NCBI GenBank assembly: GCA_963825255.1
Contig: CAWGSF010000003.1
Coordinates: 62,001-126,000, forward strand
DNA length: 64,000 nt
From: JAIBJN01 sp963825255
GTDB lineage: Bacteria > Actinomycetota > Thermoleophilia > Gaiellales > Gaiellaceae
Direction of reading: 5' to 3'
Shown here: positions 54,495 to 63,102 of the stretch, one piece after another
Numbering within the stretch: position 1 is the first letter of the stretch
Layout of the letters: every line of letters starts with the position of its first letter
The notes under the pieces: model-generated
Databases searched by the model: none
What the model saw: the letters and a program-made list of their open reading frames with translations, nothing else
Told to the model about the DNA's origin: nothing
Position numbers and translations under genes: made by a program

Positions 54495-55139
54495 CTAGGA
54501 GCGCAGGAAGGTGAGCACGGCGAGGACGCGGCGGTGATCCTCGGGCTCGTGCCCGAGGCGCAGCTTCCCGAAGATGCTCGTGACGTGCTTCTCGACGGCG
54601 CGCTCCGTGACGACGAGCTCGTCGGCGATCCCCTGATTCGAGCGGCCCTGCGCCATGTGCTCCAGGACCTCGCGCTCGCGCGGCGTGAGCGTGTCGATCG
54701 GGTCGTCGCGCCGCCTGCGGCCCACGAGCTGGGAGACGATCGCCGGGTCGAGGGCGGAGCCTCCCTCCCCCACGCGCCGGACCGCTGCGGCGAACTCGTC
54801 CACGTCCGAGACCCGGTCCTTCAGCAGGTAGCCCACGCCCTCGGCGCTGTCGGCGAGCAGCTCCATCGCGTACGCGGGCTCGACGTACTGCGAGAGCACG
54901 AGAACGCCGACCTCCGGGTACGTCTCTCGGATCTCCTGCGCCGCCTTGAGCCCCTCGTCCGTGTGGGTGGGCGGCATGCGGATGTCGACGATGACGACCT
55001 GGGGCGAGTAGCTCCGGACCTTCAGCATGAGATCCTCGGCCGAGCCGGTCTGCGCGACGACCTCGAACCCCTGATCCTCGAGCAGCCGGGCGACGCCCTC
55101 CCGCAGGAGCACCGAGTCCTCGGCGATGACTATCCGCAT
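54495..55139 (-). CDS. NarL/FixJ-type response regulator
   Basis: 214 residues: receiver domain with EDSVLLREGVA, phospho-Asp in VIVDIRMPP (about residue 53), Lys in LLKDRV, and a C-terminal LuxR-type helix-turn-helix (LTPREREVLEHMAQGRSNQGIADEL, VEKHVTSIFGKL). Target genes unknown. Its ATG overlaps the histidine kinase stop by ten bases. Confidence 0.94.
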   Translation of the reverse strand: MRIVIAEDSVLLREGVARLLEDQGFEVVAQTGSAEDLMLKVRSYSPQVVIVDIRMPPTHTDEGLKAAQEIRETYPEVGVLVLSQYVEPAYAMELLADSAEGVGYLLKDRVSDVDEFAAAVRRVGEGGSALDPAIVSQLVGRRRRDDPIDTLTPREREVLEHMAQGRSNQGIADELVVTERAVEKHVTSIFGKLRLGHEPEDHRRVLAVLTFLRS

Positions 55140-57616
55140 GGGAACTCGGCCCTGATCCGCGTCCCTCGGCCCGGGGCGCTCTCGACGACGAACAGGCCGT
55201 CGAGCGCCTCGACGCGGTCGACGAGGCCGCGGAGGCCCGAGCCGCTGCTCGGGTCCGCGCCGCCGACGCCGTCGTCGGCGATCTCGACGATCGCGCGGCC
55301 GTTCACGCGCTCGATGCTAACGGCGACCGAGGACGCCTCCGCGTACTTGACGACGTTCGTGAGGGCCTCCGCGACGACGTAGTACGCCGCCGCCTCGACC
55401 GACTCCGGCAGCCGCTCGCCGTCGAGCTCGAGGTCGACGGGCAGCGGCGACCGGGTGGCGAGAGCCTCGAGCGCCGGGCCCAGGCCGCGGTCGGAGAGCA
55501 CGGCCGGGTGGATCCCGCGCGCGAGCTCCCGGAGCTCCTCGAGCGCCTGCCCGAGCTCCTCGGAGGCCTGGCCGAGCAGCTCGTCGGCCTCGGCCGGGTC
55601 GCCCTCGATCTTCGCCTGGGCGAGCCGGAGGACGAGCGAGAGCGAGACGAGCCGCTGCTGGGCGCCGTCGTGGAGGTTCCGCTCGAGTCGGCGACGCTCC
55701 ACGTCGCTCGCCTCGACGATGCGGGCGCGCGAGCGGCGGAGCTCGTCCTCGTGGCGCTTGCGCTCGGTGATGTCCATCCCGCAGACGAGGAGGCGCGGGT
55801 CGCCCCGGTCGTCCCGGAGCGGCGTCGTCGACCACGCGACGCGCCGTCGCTCGCCCGTGGCCGTCAGCCAGGTGTTCTCGAACTCGCCGCGACCGCCTTC
55901 CTCCGCGACGCGCTCCAGCGCCCGTCGGACCTGCTCGCGCTCCTCGGGGACGATGAAGACGTCCCAGAATGCTCCGCCGCGCACGAGATCGTCGTCGGCC
56001 CTCCCGGACAGCCGCACGAGCGACGAGTTGAAGCGCACGATGAAGCCGCCGGGGGTGGTGAGACAGATGAGGCTCGGCGTCGAGTCCACGACGGTGCGGA
56101 TGAAGTCGCGCTCGTGCTCGAGGTCGCGGTGGCGCTGCTGGAGCTCGGCGTGGAGCCGCTCGAGCTCGACCTGCGCCCGCTTCTGCTCGGTGAACTCGCG
56201 CCCGATGACGACCGCGTCGTCCCCCGCCTTGACGATCCGCGCCTCCCAGTCCCGCGGGACGCCGTCGATCTCGAGCCGGTAGTCGTTCCTGACGAGCTCG
56301 CCCGTGTCGATCGCGCGCCGGATGCCCTCGACGAACCGGTCGGCCACGTCGGTCGGGAGGATGTCGCGCACGTTCGCCCCGATCAGCTGCTCGGGCGGCG
56401 CGGCAAGGTCCTCGCGCGCGCCCTTGTACTCGAGGTACACGCCGTCGCGGTCCATCCGGAACATGAGGTCGGGGACGGCATCGAGCAGCGCCCGGTTCCT
56501 CGCCTGAGCCTCGGCGAGCTCCGCGAGCCGCCGCTCGTTCTCGAGCGCGAGCGCGGCGGCCGCGGCGGCCGCCTCCACGAGCAGCTGGTCTTCCTCGAGC
56601 GAGCGGTGGTGGATGAGCGCGGCCACCACCTGCCCGTCGCGCTCCACCAACGTCGCGAGCTCCTCGCCGCCCGGCTCGGGCAGCTCGATCGGGTTGCCGT
56701 CCAGGTCGGCGAACGACTGCGTCTCGGGGATCCAGTACGCGAGGCGGAGCGTCTCGTCGCCGAGGGCGCGGGCGAGCGCCTCGCGCAGCTGTCCCGGCTC
56801 GTGGGCCTGGCCCAGCTCCAGCATGAGCTGGCCCATGCCGGCGCGGGCGAGGCGGCCTCGCACGAGCCCGAAGATGAACGCGATCGGGACGGACGCGAAG
56901 ACGAAGACGAGAGCCCAGAAGACGCCCTGGCTCACGTCCTCGGAGATCGAGGACACCACGAGTGCCACGGCCAGGAGCACGAGGGTCGCGCCCGCGGTCA
57001 GGTAGACGGGGGCGAGCACGCGTCGGAGCGGGATCGAGGCGGCGCGCCAGCGGCGCCGGAAGACGAAGAGGGACGCGAAGAGCGCCGGAACCGCGAAGAT
57101 CAGCATCACCGCGTTCAGCGCCGCCACGGTCGTGGGCGAGTCGACGACGAGGAAGGCGTTCGCCGGGCAGTTCGCGCAGTCGTTCTTCGGGTCGTCGAAG
57201 AGCCCGACGAGGAACGCGCCGAGCGTGAGCTCGAGGTAGGCGATCGAGACGATCGCGTAGATCAGCCTCGTCTCCAGGTACCCCCGCGGGAACGCGAGGA
57301 GCGCGTGGATGAAGACGGCGATGAAGATCCCGCCGAAGACCCAGCCGATCGTGAAGACGATCGACTCGTTCGACTCGCTCAGGGCACCGACGAAGACCGA
57401 CATGCCCACGGCGGTCATCAGGCGCCCGAAGTCGTTGTCGGGCCGCCGCGCCCACGCGACGACCCCGCCGAGGATGAACGACCACGTGACAGCGAGCTGG
57501 GTGAACGCCGCGAAGACGGGGTGCTCCTCGTGGTTGCTCGTGAAGATGAGCGCGAGGGCGGCCGCGCTCAGGAGCAGGCCCAGGCCGACAACGGCCGCCA
57601 GGGTCGATCGTCGCAC
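55130..57616 (-). CDS. membrane histidine kinase with GAF-like and two PAS domains (HisKA_3)
   Basis: 828 residues: about eight N-terminal membrane segments (to ~270), with a CANCPAN loop, a GAF-like region, two PAS domains (~385 and ~520, each followed by EQKR/TERKR), then HisKA_3 with the phospho-His in ERRRLERNLHDGAQQRL and an HATPase with EALTNVVKYAEAS, IADDGVGGAD and GSGLRGLVDRVEALDG. Phosphorylates the neighbouring LuxR-type regulator. The signal is unknown. Confidence 0.93.
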   Translation of the reverse strand: MRRSTLAAVVGLGLLLSAAALALIFTSNHEEHPVFAAFTQLAVTWSFILGGVVAWARRPDNDFGRLMTAVGMSVFVGALSESNESIVFTIGWVFGGIFIAVFIHALLAFPRGYLETRLIYAIVSIAYLELTLGAFLVGLFDDPKNDCANCPANAFLVVDSPTTVAALNAVMLIFAVPALFASLFVFRRRWRAASIPLRRVLAPVYLTAGATLVLLAVALVVSSISEDVSQGVFWALVFVFASVPIAFIFGLVRGRLARAGMGQLMLELGQAHEPGQLREALARALGDETLRLAYWIPETQSFADLDGNPIELPEPGGEELATLVERDGQVVAALIHHRSLEEDQLLVEAAAAAAALALENERRLAELAEAQARNRALLDAVPDLMFRMDRDGVYLEYKGAREDLAAPPEQLIGANVRDILPTDVADRFVEGIRRAIDTGELVRNDYRLEIDGVPRDWEARIVKAGDDAVVIGREFTEQKRAQVELERLHAELQQRHRDLEHERDFIRTVVDSTPSLICLTTPGGFIVRFNSSLVRLSGRADDDLVRGGAFWDVFIVPEEREQVRRALERVAEEGGRGEFENTWLTATGERRRVAWSTTPLRDDRGDPRLLVCGMDITERKRHEDELRRSRARIVEASDVERRRLERNLHDGAQQRLVSLSLVLRLAQAKIEGDPAEADELLGQASEELGQALEELRELARGIHPAVLSDRGLGPALEALATRSPLPVDLELDGERLPESVEAAAYYVVAEALTNVVKYAEASSVAVSIERVNGRAIVEIADDGVGGADPSSGSGLRGLVDRVEALDGLFVVESAPGRGTRIRAEFPCG

Positions 57617-57620
57617 GTGC

Positions 57621-57979
57621 CTATCGAAGCACAGCGCGAAGCGCGGCGCCCGTCAGCTCAGCCTTCGGGACGAAGGCGGCCGCGCCGCAGCCCTTCACGA
57701 GGGAGCCGAAGTCCGAGGCGTCGTGACTCGACGTGAGGACGACGATCGGGCCGCCGCCGTTCTCCTTGCAGAGCTCGGACGCGACGGCGAAGCCGTCCGT
57801 GTCCGGAAGCTGGACGTCGAGGAGCACGAGGTCCGGCTTCAGCCCCCGGGCGGCCTCGACCGCCGAGCGCCCGTCCTCCGACCTCGCCGACGACCTCGAA
57901 CCCCTCGGCGAGGAGAAGCGCCCTCGCAGTCGCGCGAAAGCCCGGGATGGTCGTCGACGATGAGGATCCTGCTGGCCAC
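57621..57979 (-). CDS. receiver-domain response regulator (two frameshifts)
   Basis: A stand-alone receiver of about 119 residues: ILIVDDHPG at the start, the phospho-Asp in LVLLDVQLPDTDGFAVASEL, TSSHDASDFGSLVKGCGAAAFVPKAEL at the end. Two indels interrupt it (an extra G in GGG near 57945 and a lost base near 57890) and cancel out. GTG 57979. Five bases ahead of the kinase gene, so one signalling operon. Confidence 0.75.
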
Positions 57980-58036
57980 GCTACACGCAATGGTGACCGA
58001 GCGGTGAATCCGAGGGAATACGGCTAGCCACACCAT

Positions 58037-59506
58037 TCACGCACCGGATTCGAGGCGAGCCGCCTCCCGGGCGAGGACATCGAGGAGGCGCTCGACGTCG
58101 TCGAGGTGGCTGCGGTACTGGAGCACGGCGAGCCCTGAGGGTGTACATGCCGTCGAGCTCGGTGGCGGAGATGACGACCGACCCGTCCTCCCGCACGGCC
58201 TCGACGAGCCGCCGGTTGAAGTCGTTCGCATCTCCGCGGCGAGGCACGTAGCGGTAGGTGACGATCGACAGGTCGGGCTCCGGCCCCACGACCCAACCTG
58301 GCATCTCCGAAAGGCGGTCGTGGAGCCAGCGGGCGAGGAGGAGCTTCTCCTCGAGCGCCGCGCGGAAGGGCGCGAGGCCGAACACCTTGAGCGGGAAGCC
58401 AGAGCCGGGGCCCGCGGAAGGGCCGGCTCAGCTCCACGGACAGGTCGGAGGGCGAGAACACGCCTCCCTCCTCGCGGGCGTCGCGCAGGTACGTCGCGCT
58501 GTACCGGTGCGCCTCGGCGAGCTGAGCTTCGTCGCGGACGATCAGGGCGCCGGACCCGTACGGCAGGAAGAGACCCTTGTGCGGGTCCATGATCACGCTT
58601 CGGGAGCGCTCGATGCCCGCCAGCAGCCGCCGGCCGTGCTCGGTCAGGACGAAGAAGCCGCCGTAGGCGGCGTCCACCTGGAGCCACAGGTCGTGGGCGT
58701 CCACCACGTCGGCGACGTCGGCGAGGGGGTCGACCGCGCCCGTGTCCGTCGTGCCGGCGGTGGCGACCACGAGCCACGGACGCAGGCCGGCGGCGATGTC
58801 CGCCTCCACCGCCTCCGCGAGGGCGTCGGCGCGCATCCGCCAGCGGTCGTCGAGCGCGACGTGACGGACCTGGCATTCGGCCAGGCCCGAGATGCGCAGC
58901 GCCTTGTCGACGCAGTGGTGCGTCTGGCTCGTCAGGTAGACGACGCTTCGCGGCACGTCGGCCGAGCGGATGCCCACGGCGTCGCGGCGGTGACGATCCC
59001 CTCGAGGTTCGCGACGCTCCCGCCGGAGGTCAGGTCGCCGCCCGCGGTGCCGGGGTAGCCGACGAGCCCGGCCATCCACGCGACGAGCGACCGCTCCATG
59101 TGCGCTGCGGCCGGCGCGCCTGACAGGACGCCCGGAGTACGAGTTGCCGACGTCGGCGAGGAGGTCGCCGAGGGCGGCCGGAAAGAGGCCGCCGCCGGGG
59201 ATGTACGCGAACTGCCCGCCGGAGGCCTGGTTGATGCCCGAGCGCTCGATCTTGCCGATCGTCGCCAGCGCCTCGGAGATCGGCGCCGGGGTCTCGGCGA
59301 TCGCGAAGAGGGCCGGGTCGAGCCGCTCGTCCCGCCACGTGGGCGGGGCTCTCACCGCGCTCGGCGACGTTGCGGAGAACATGGGCACCCACCTCCCGCC
59401 AGAGCTCGTCACTCTGCTCCGGCCCCGGATCGAGCTGCCTGGCGGAGGCCTCCAGGTCGCGGATCGCCTCACGCAGCGAATCGGTGCGTGCGCTCTGCTC
59501 GGTCAT
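58037..59506 (-). CDS. pyridoxal-dependent decarboxylase, group II (multiple frameshifts)
   Basis: A PLP enzyme of the aromatic-amino-acid/glutamate decarboxylase family, about 490 residues when frames are joined: the N-terminal helix (DLEASARQLDPGPEQSDELW), GINQASGGQFAYIPGGGLFPAAL, TSQTHHCVDKALR, VVATAGTTDTGAVDPL, LQVDAAYGGFF and the PLP-Lys in MDPHKGLFLPYGSG, then YVPRRGDANDFNRRL and LQYRSHLDDVERLLD. Frame changes near 59350, 59135, 58990, 58420 and 58135. Could be decayed, but each block is well conserved, so sequence error is as likely. Substrate unknown. Confidence 0.75.
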
Positions 59507-59565
59507 CGGGGAATCACTATCTCAACGCCATTCGTCTTCCGCATTGTCGGCGCTACGATCCGACG

Positions 59566-61008
59566 GTGGCGCCCCTGCGCGAGACACGCGAGCGGGAGCT
59601 GAAGCTCTCCGTCCCAACGAGGTTCTCCCTTCCGGAGCTTCCCGGCAGGGCGCTCGCGCCGCGTACCTTCACGTCGACGTACTGGGACACCGCCGACCGG
59701 GCGCTCGCGCGGGCCGGGATCACCCTGCGCCGCCGGGTCGAGAACCGCAAGGGCCTCTGGCAGCTGAAGCTCCCCGGCGAGGGCGAGCGGCTCGAGCTCG
59801 AGGTGCCGGGCGGCCCCTCGGGGCCCCCTCCCGAGCTCGCAGACCTCCTCGTCGGCCTCCTGCGCGGTCGCTCGCTCGAGCCGGCCGCGGCCCTGCGCAC
59901 GCAGCGGGCGGGCATCCGCGTGCACGAGAACGGCAAGGCCGTCGCCGACGTGACGGTCGACCGGGTCGCCATCCTCGACGGGCGGCGGATCCGTGAGCGC
60001 TTCGTCGAGCTCGAGGCCGAGGCCCTCGACGGTGGCGCGGCCGCGCTCCCGGGCATCGGCCGCGCGCTGGAAGAGGCCGGAGCGTTCCCGGGCGAGGGGC
60101 GGCCGAAGGGATTCCGCGCGATGGGGTTCTTCCCGCCGACGGTCTTCGCCCCGCCGCCGGACGCGCCCGCCCTCGACCACGTGCGGGCCATGATGGCCGC
60201 CCAGGTCGCGGAGGTCCTCGCCCACGACCCGGGCACCCGGCTCGGCCGCGATCCCGAGGAGCTCCACCAGCTGCGCGTCGCCACGCGGCGGCTCCGCGCC
60301 GTGCTGCGCGCGGCGCGCCCGCTCCTCGACCCGGAGTGGACGGAGGCGCTGCGCGAGGAGCTGCGCTGGCTCGGCGGCGCCCTGGGGCCCGTTCGCGACC
60401 TCGACGTGCTCGGCGAGCGGCTGCGCGAGGAGATCGCGGCGCTCGAGCCGGAGGAGCGTCGGGCGGCCCAGCGGTTCCTCCAGCTGCTGCGTCGCGAGCG
60501 CGAGGTCGCGAGGTCGGCATTGCTCGCGGCCATGTCCGAGCAGCGCTACTCGGATCTCCTCGACCGGCTCGAGGCCGCCGCCGCGGCTCCCCGAGCACGG
60601 GAGGCGGACGTCAGCCTGCGGGCGATCGCCGGAGAGGAGTTCCGCAAGCTGCGCAAGGCGGTGCGGGCGCTCCCGCCCGATCCCACCGACGAGGAGCTGC
60701 ACAGCGTGCGGATCAAGGGCAAGCGCGCGCGCTACGCGGCGGAGCTCGCCGAGGGCGTGGTCGGGAAGCCGGCCCGGGTCTTCGTCCGCGATGCAAAGCG
60801 GTTCCAGGACGTGGTCGGCGAGCACCAGGACGCCGTCGTCGCCGAGAACCGGATCCGGGCCTGGCTCCCCCGCGCGAAGGGCCTCTGGGCCCACCTCGCG
60901 GCGGGCCGCCTCATCGAGCGGGAGCGCGTTCGTCGGGAGGAGGCGCGCGAGGCCTTCCCCGCGGCGTGGGCGCGCCTCGCCAAGAGCGGGCGGAGGGCCT
61001 GGGCCTGA
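59566..61008 (+). CDS. CYTH-CHAD domain protein
   Basis: 480 residues. N-terminal CYTH (triphosphate tunnel) domain: ERELKLSVPTRFSLPEL, YWDTADRALARAGITLRRR, KLPGEGERLELEVPG and FVELEAEAL. C-terminal CHAD helices: ELHQLRVATRRLRAVLRAARPLL, RDLDVLGERLRE, RIKGKRARYAAELAE and FQDVVGEHQDAVV. CHAD domains bind polyphosphate and CYTH domains act on triphosphates. TACGAT lies six bases before GTG 59566 with no ribosome-binding site (leaderless). Confidence 0.93.
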   Translation: MAPLRETRERELKLSVPTRFSLPELPGRALAPRTFTSTYWDTADRALARAGITLRRRVENRKGLWQLKLPGEGERLELEVPGGPSGPPPELADLLVGLLRGRSLEPAAALRTQRAGIRVHENGKAVADVTVDRVAILDGRRIRERFVELEAEALDGGAAALPGIGRALEEAGAFPGEGRPKGFRAMGFFPPTVFAPPPDAPALDHVRAMMAAQVAEVLAHDPGTRLGRDPEELHQLRVATRRLRAVLRAARPLLDPEWTEALREELRWLGGALGPVRDLDVLGERLREEIAALEPEERRAAQRFLQLLRREREVARSALLAAMSEQRYSDLLDRLEAAAAAPRAREADVSLRAIAGEEFRKLRKAVRALPPDPTDEELHSVRIKGKRARYAAELAEGVVGKPARVFVRDAKRFQDVVGEHQDAVVAENRIRAWLPRAKGLWAHLAAGRLIERERVRREEAREAFPAAWARLAKSGRRAWA

Positions 61009-61415
61009 GCGGGGAGAAGGAGGTCCGGGCCGCGGGCGGCGTCGTCTACCGCGACGACGGCGACGGCGCGGTCGACGTTCTCCTCGTCCACCGCCCGCGC
61101 TACGACGACTGGACGCTGCCGAAGGGAAAGCTCCAGCCCGGCGAGAGCGACGAGGCGGCGGCGCTCCGGGAGGTGGAGGAGGAAACGGGGCTCCGCTGCG
61201 TGCTCGGCGACGAGCTTCCCTCGAGCCGCTACCGGGACAAGTCGGGCCGCCCGAAGGTCGTCCGCTACTGGGCCATGCGCCCGCTCGGCGGCGAGTTCCA
61301 TCCCCACGACGAGGTCGACGACGTTCGCTGGCTCCCGCTCGACGCGGCCGGCGGTGCGCTGAGCTATCCGCGCGACCGCGAGATCCTGCACGCCTTCGCG
61401 GACCGCCTCGTCTGA
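61005..61415 (+). CDS. Nudix hydrolase, MutT1-like
   Basis: 136 residues with the Nudix box GKLQPGESDEAAALREVEEETGL after VHRPRYDDWTLPK. Resembles the N-terminal domain of mycobacterial MutT1, which hydrolyses diadenosine polyphosphates and oxidised nucleotides. CTG 61005 overlaps the CHAD stop as CTGA and has GGAGGG seven bases upstream; GTG 60966 is an alternative without such a site. Coupled to the next gene by TGATG. Confidence 0.88.
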   Translation: MSGEKEVRAAGGVVYRDDGDGAVDVLLVHRPRYDDWTLPKGKLQPGESDEAAALREVEEETGLRCVLGDELPSSRYRDKSGRPKVVRYWAMRPLGGEFHPHDEVDDVRWLPLDAAGGALSYPRDREILHAFADRLV

Positions 61416-61843
61416 TGGCGATCCTGCTCCTGCGGCACACGTCGGCGGGCCACCGGCGCACCTGGGACGGCCCCGACCACCTGCGTCCGCTCGACGAGCA
61501 GGGACGCCGCGAGGCCGAGGCGCTCGCGGGCATCTACGCGCCGTACGCGGTCGAGCGCGTGCTGACCAGCCCCTACGTCCGCTGCCGGCAGTCGGTCGAG
61601 CCGCTCGCCCGGGATCTCGGCCGCCCCGTCGAGGAGCGGACCGAGCTCACCGAGGGCGCGACCCGTGCGGAGACGCTCGGGCTCATCGGCGAGCTCGGCG
61701 GGCAGAACGCCGTGCTCTGCACCCACGGCGACATCGTCGCCGCGCTTCTGGGCGAGGAGAGCCTGAAGGCCTCGACCTGGGTCCTCGAGCCGGGGCCCGA
61801 CGGGAACCTCACGCGGCTCGAGTATCTACCGCCGCCGACCTAG
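61415..61843 (+). CDS. histidine phosphatase (SixA/MutT1 C-domain type)
   Basis: 142 residues: the phospho-His in LLLRHTSAGHRRTWDGPD and the second catalytic His in CTHGDIVAALL. Matches the C-terminal half of MutT1 or SixA phosphohistidine phosphatase. ATG 61415 overlaps the Nudix stop by one base, so the pair probably works together. Its last 35 bases overlap the convergent PRC-like gene. Confidence 0.88.
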   Translation: MAILLLRHTSAGHRRTWDGPDHLRPLDEQGRREAEALAGIYAPYAVERVLTSPYVRCRQSVEPLARDLGRPVEERTELTEGATRAETLGLIGELGGQNAVLCTHGDIVAALLGEESLKASTWVLEPGPDGNLTRLEYLPPPT

Positions 61844-62102
61844 GCCCCGCGAGCAGCCCACCCGGGCGCAGCAGGACCCGTCGCTCCTCCGGGAGAACGT
61901 CCGCGACCTGGTCCACCGGAACGTGTACGAGCCAGCTTCCGAGGAGGCCCGCACGGACCGAGAGGAGCACCGGCACTCGGCTCGTCCTCTCGACGCGAAC
62001 CTTCTCGACGGTTCCGATGCGAGCCGACGGGCCGTACACCCCGAAGCCCTCGCAACCGGCGAGCGCCGTCCGGCGCCGCTCGATGTCGTCTCTGCATTCC
62101 AT
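61809..62102 (-). CDS. PRC-barrel-like small protein
   Basis: 97 residues: GFGVYGPSARIGTVEKVRVE and LVHVPVDQVADVLPEERRVLLRPG form a small beta-barrel pattern. ATG 62102 with TGGAG upstream. Overlaps the phosphatase gene tail-to-tail. Function unknown. Confidence 0.6.
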   Translation of the reverse strand: MECRDDIERRRTALAGCEGFGVYGPSARIGTVEKVRVERTSRVPVLLSVRAGLLGSWLVHVPVDQVADVLPEERRVLLRPGGLLAGPRSAAVDTRAA

Positions 62103-62179
62103 GGCTCCATCGTGCCGACGGCCCGCGCGAGCATGGGTGACCAGCCCGTGAAGGAACGGTGAGGAGGACGTGAGCGCGC

Positions 62180-63065
62180 CTAGGCGGCCGAGGCGGCGAG
62201 CTCGTCGAGCCGGGCGAGCGCGGCGCCCTCTCTGAGGCCCGCCCGGGAGATCTCGAGCGGAACGAGCAGCTGCCGCTGGAGCGCCGCGAGGATGACGGCG
62301 CCGGCCGGCAGCGTCCGCGCGCGGTGCTCGTGGAGGCCGAAGGTCTTCGCGACCCGAGCCGAGGATCGCTTGCCGAGGATGTCGAGCGCCGCGTCGAGGT
62401 CGTCTGCGTCGAGCGTCCGCGCCACGAGCTTCCGGAGCGCCCTGGCGGTGCCGCCGGCCGCGAGCGCGGCCTGCGGGAGCGGCGGCGTGAACCCCTCCAG
62501 GTGCCGCTCGACCTCGTCCCGCGCGGCCGCCAGCGCCCCCATCCCCGGCGGGTCGTCGCCGAGGAACCGCCGCGTCAGCCTCACTGCGCCGAGATCGACG
62601 GAGTACGTCCACGCCGGCCCGCCTGCGACCGTGCCGACGACGACCTCGGTCGACCCGCCACCGACGTCACAGACGGCGACGCTGCCCGCGAAGCGGCCCG
62701 GCCGATGCGACCGCGCCCGCGAACGCGAGCAGGCCCTCCTCGTCGGCGGAGACGATGCGGACGGTTGCGCCGCTCGCCTTGCCCACGGCCTTGACGAGGT
62801 CGGCGCTGTTGGCGCTCTGGCGGCCGGGCGCGGTCACGATCACCTCGACGACGGCTCCCAGCCCGCGCCCGATCCGGGCGTAGTCGCCCGCGCAGCGAGC
62901 CGCCTCGGCGATCCGCTCGCGCGACAGGCGCCCGTCCCGCTCCACGTCCTCGCCGAGGAAGAGGTGCTCCCGCTCCTCGCGGAGCGCGACGAGCTTGCCG
63001 CCGTCGCGAGCGGAGACCAGCAGGCGGACCGTGTTCGAGCCCACGTCGATGATCGCGGCCTTCAT
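62180..63065 (-). CDS. ppx: Ppx/GppA exopolyphosphatase (frameshifted)
   Basis: About 295 residues of the ASKHA fold: IIDVGSNTVRLLVSA at the start, VIVTAPGRQSANSADLVKAV, the second phosphate loop DVGGGSTEVVVG and DLGAVRLTRRF. Hydrolyses polyphosphate or pppGpp. One extra G near 62695 breaks the frame (restored: VASAGRFAGSVAV). Upstream neighbour is ppk, so synthesis and breakdown of polyphosphate are linked here. Confidence 0.88.
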
Positions 63066-63102
63066 GCCAACGCCATTCTCGGAGCGGGATCGGCTGGTGC
63101 GC

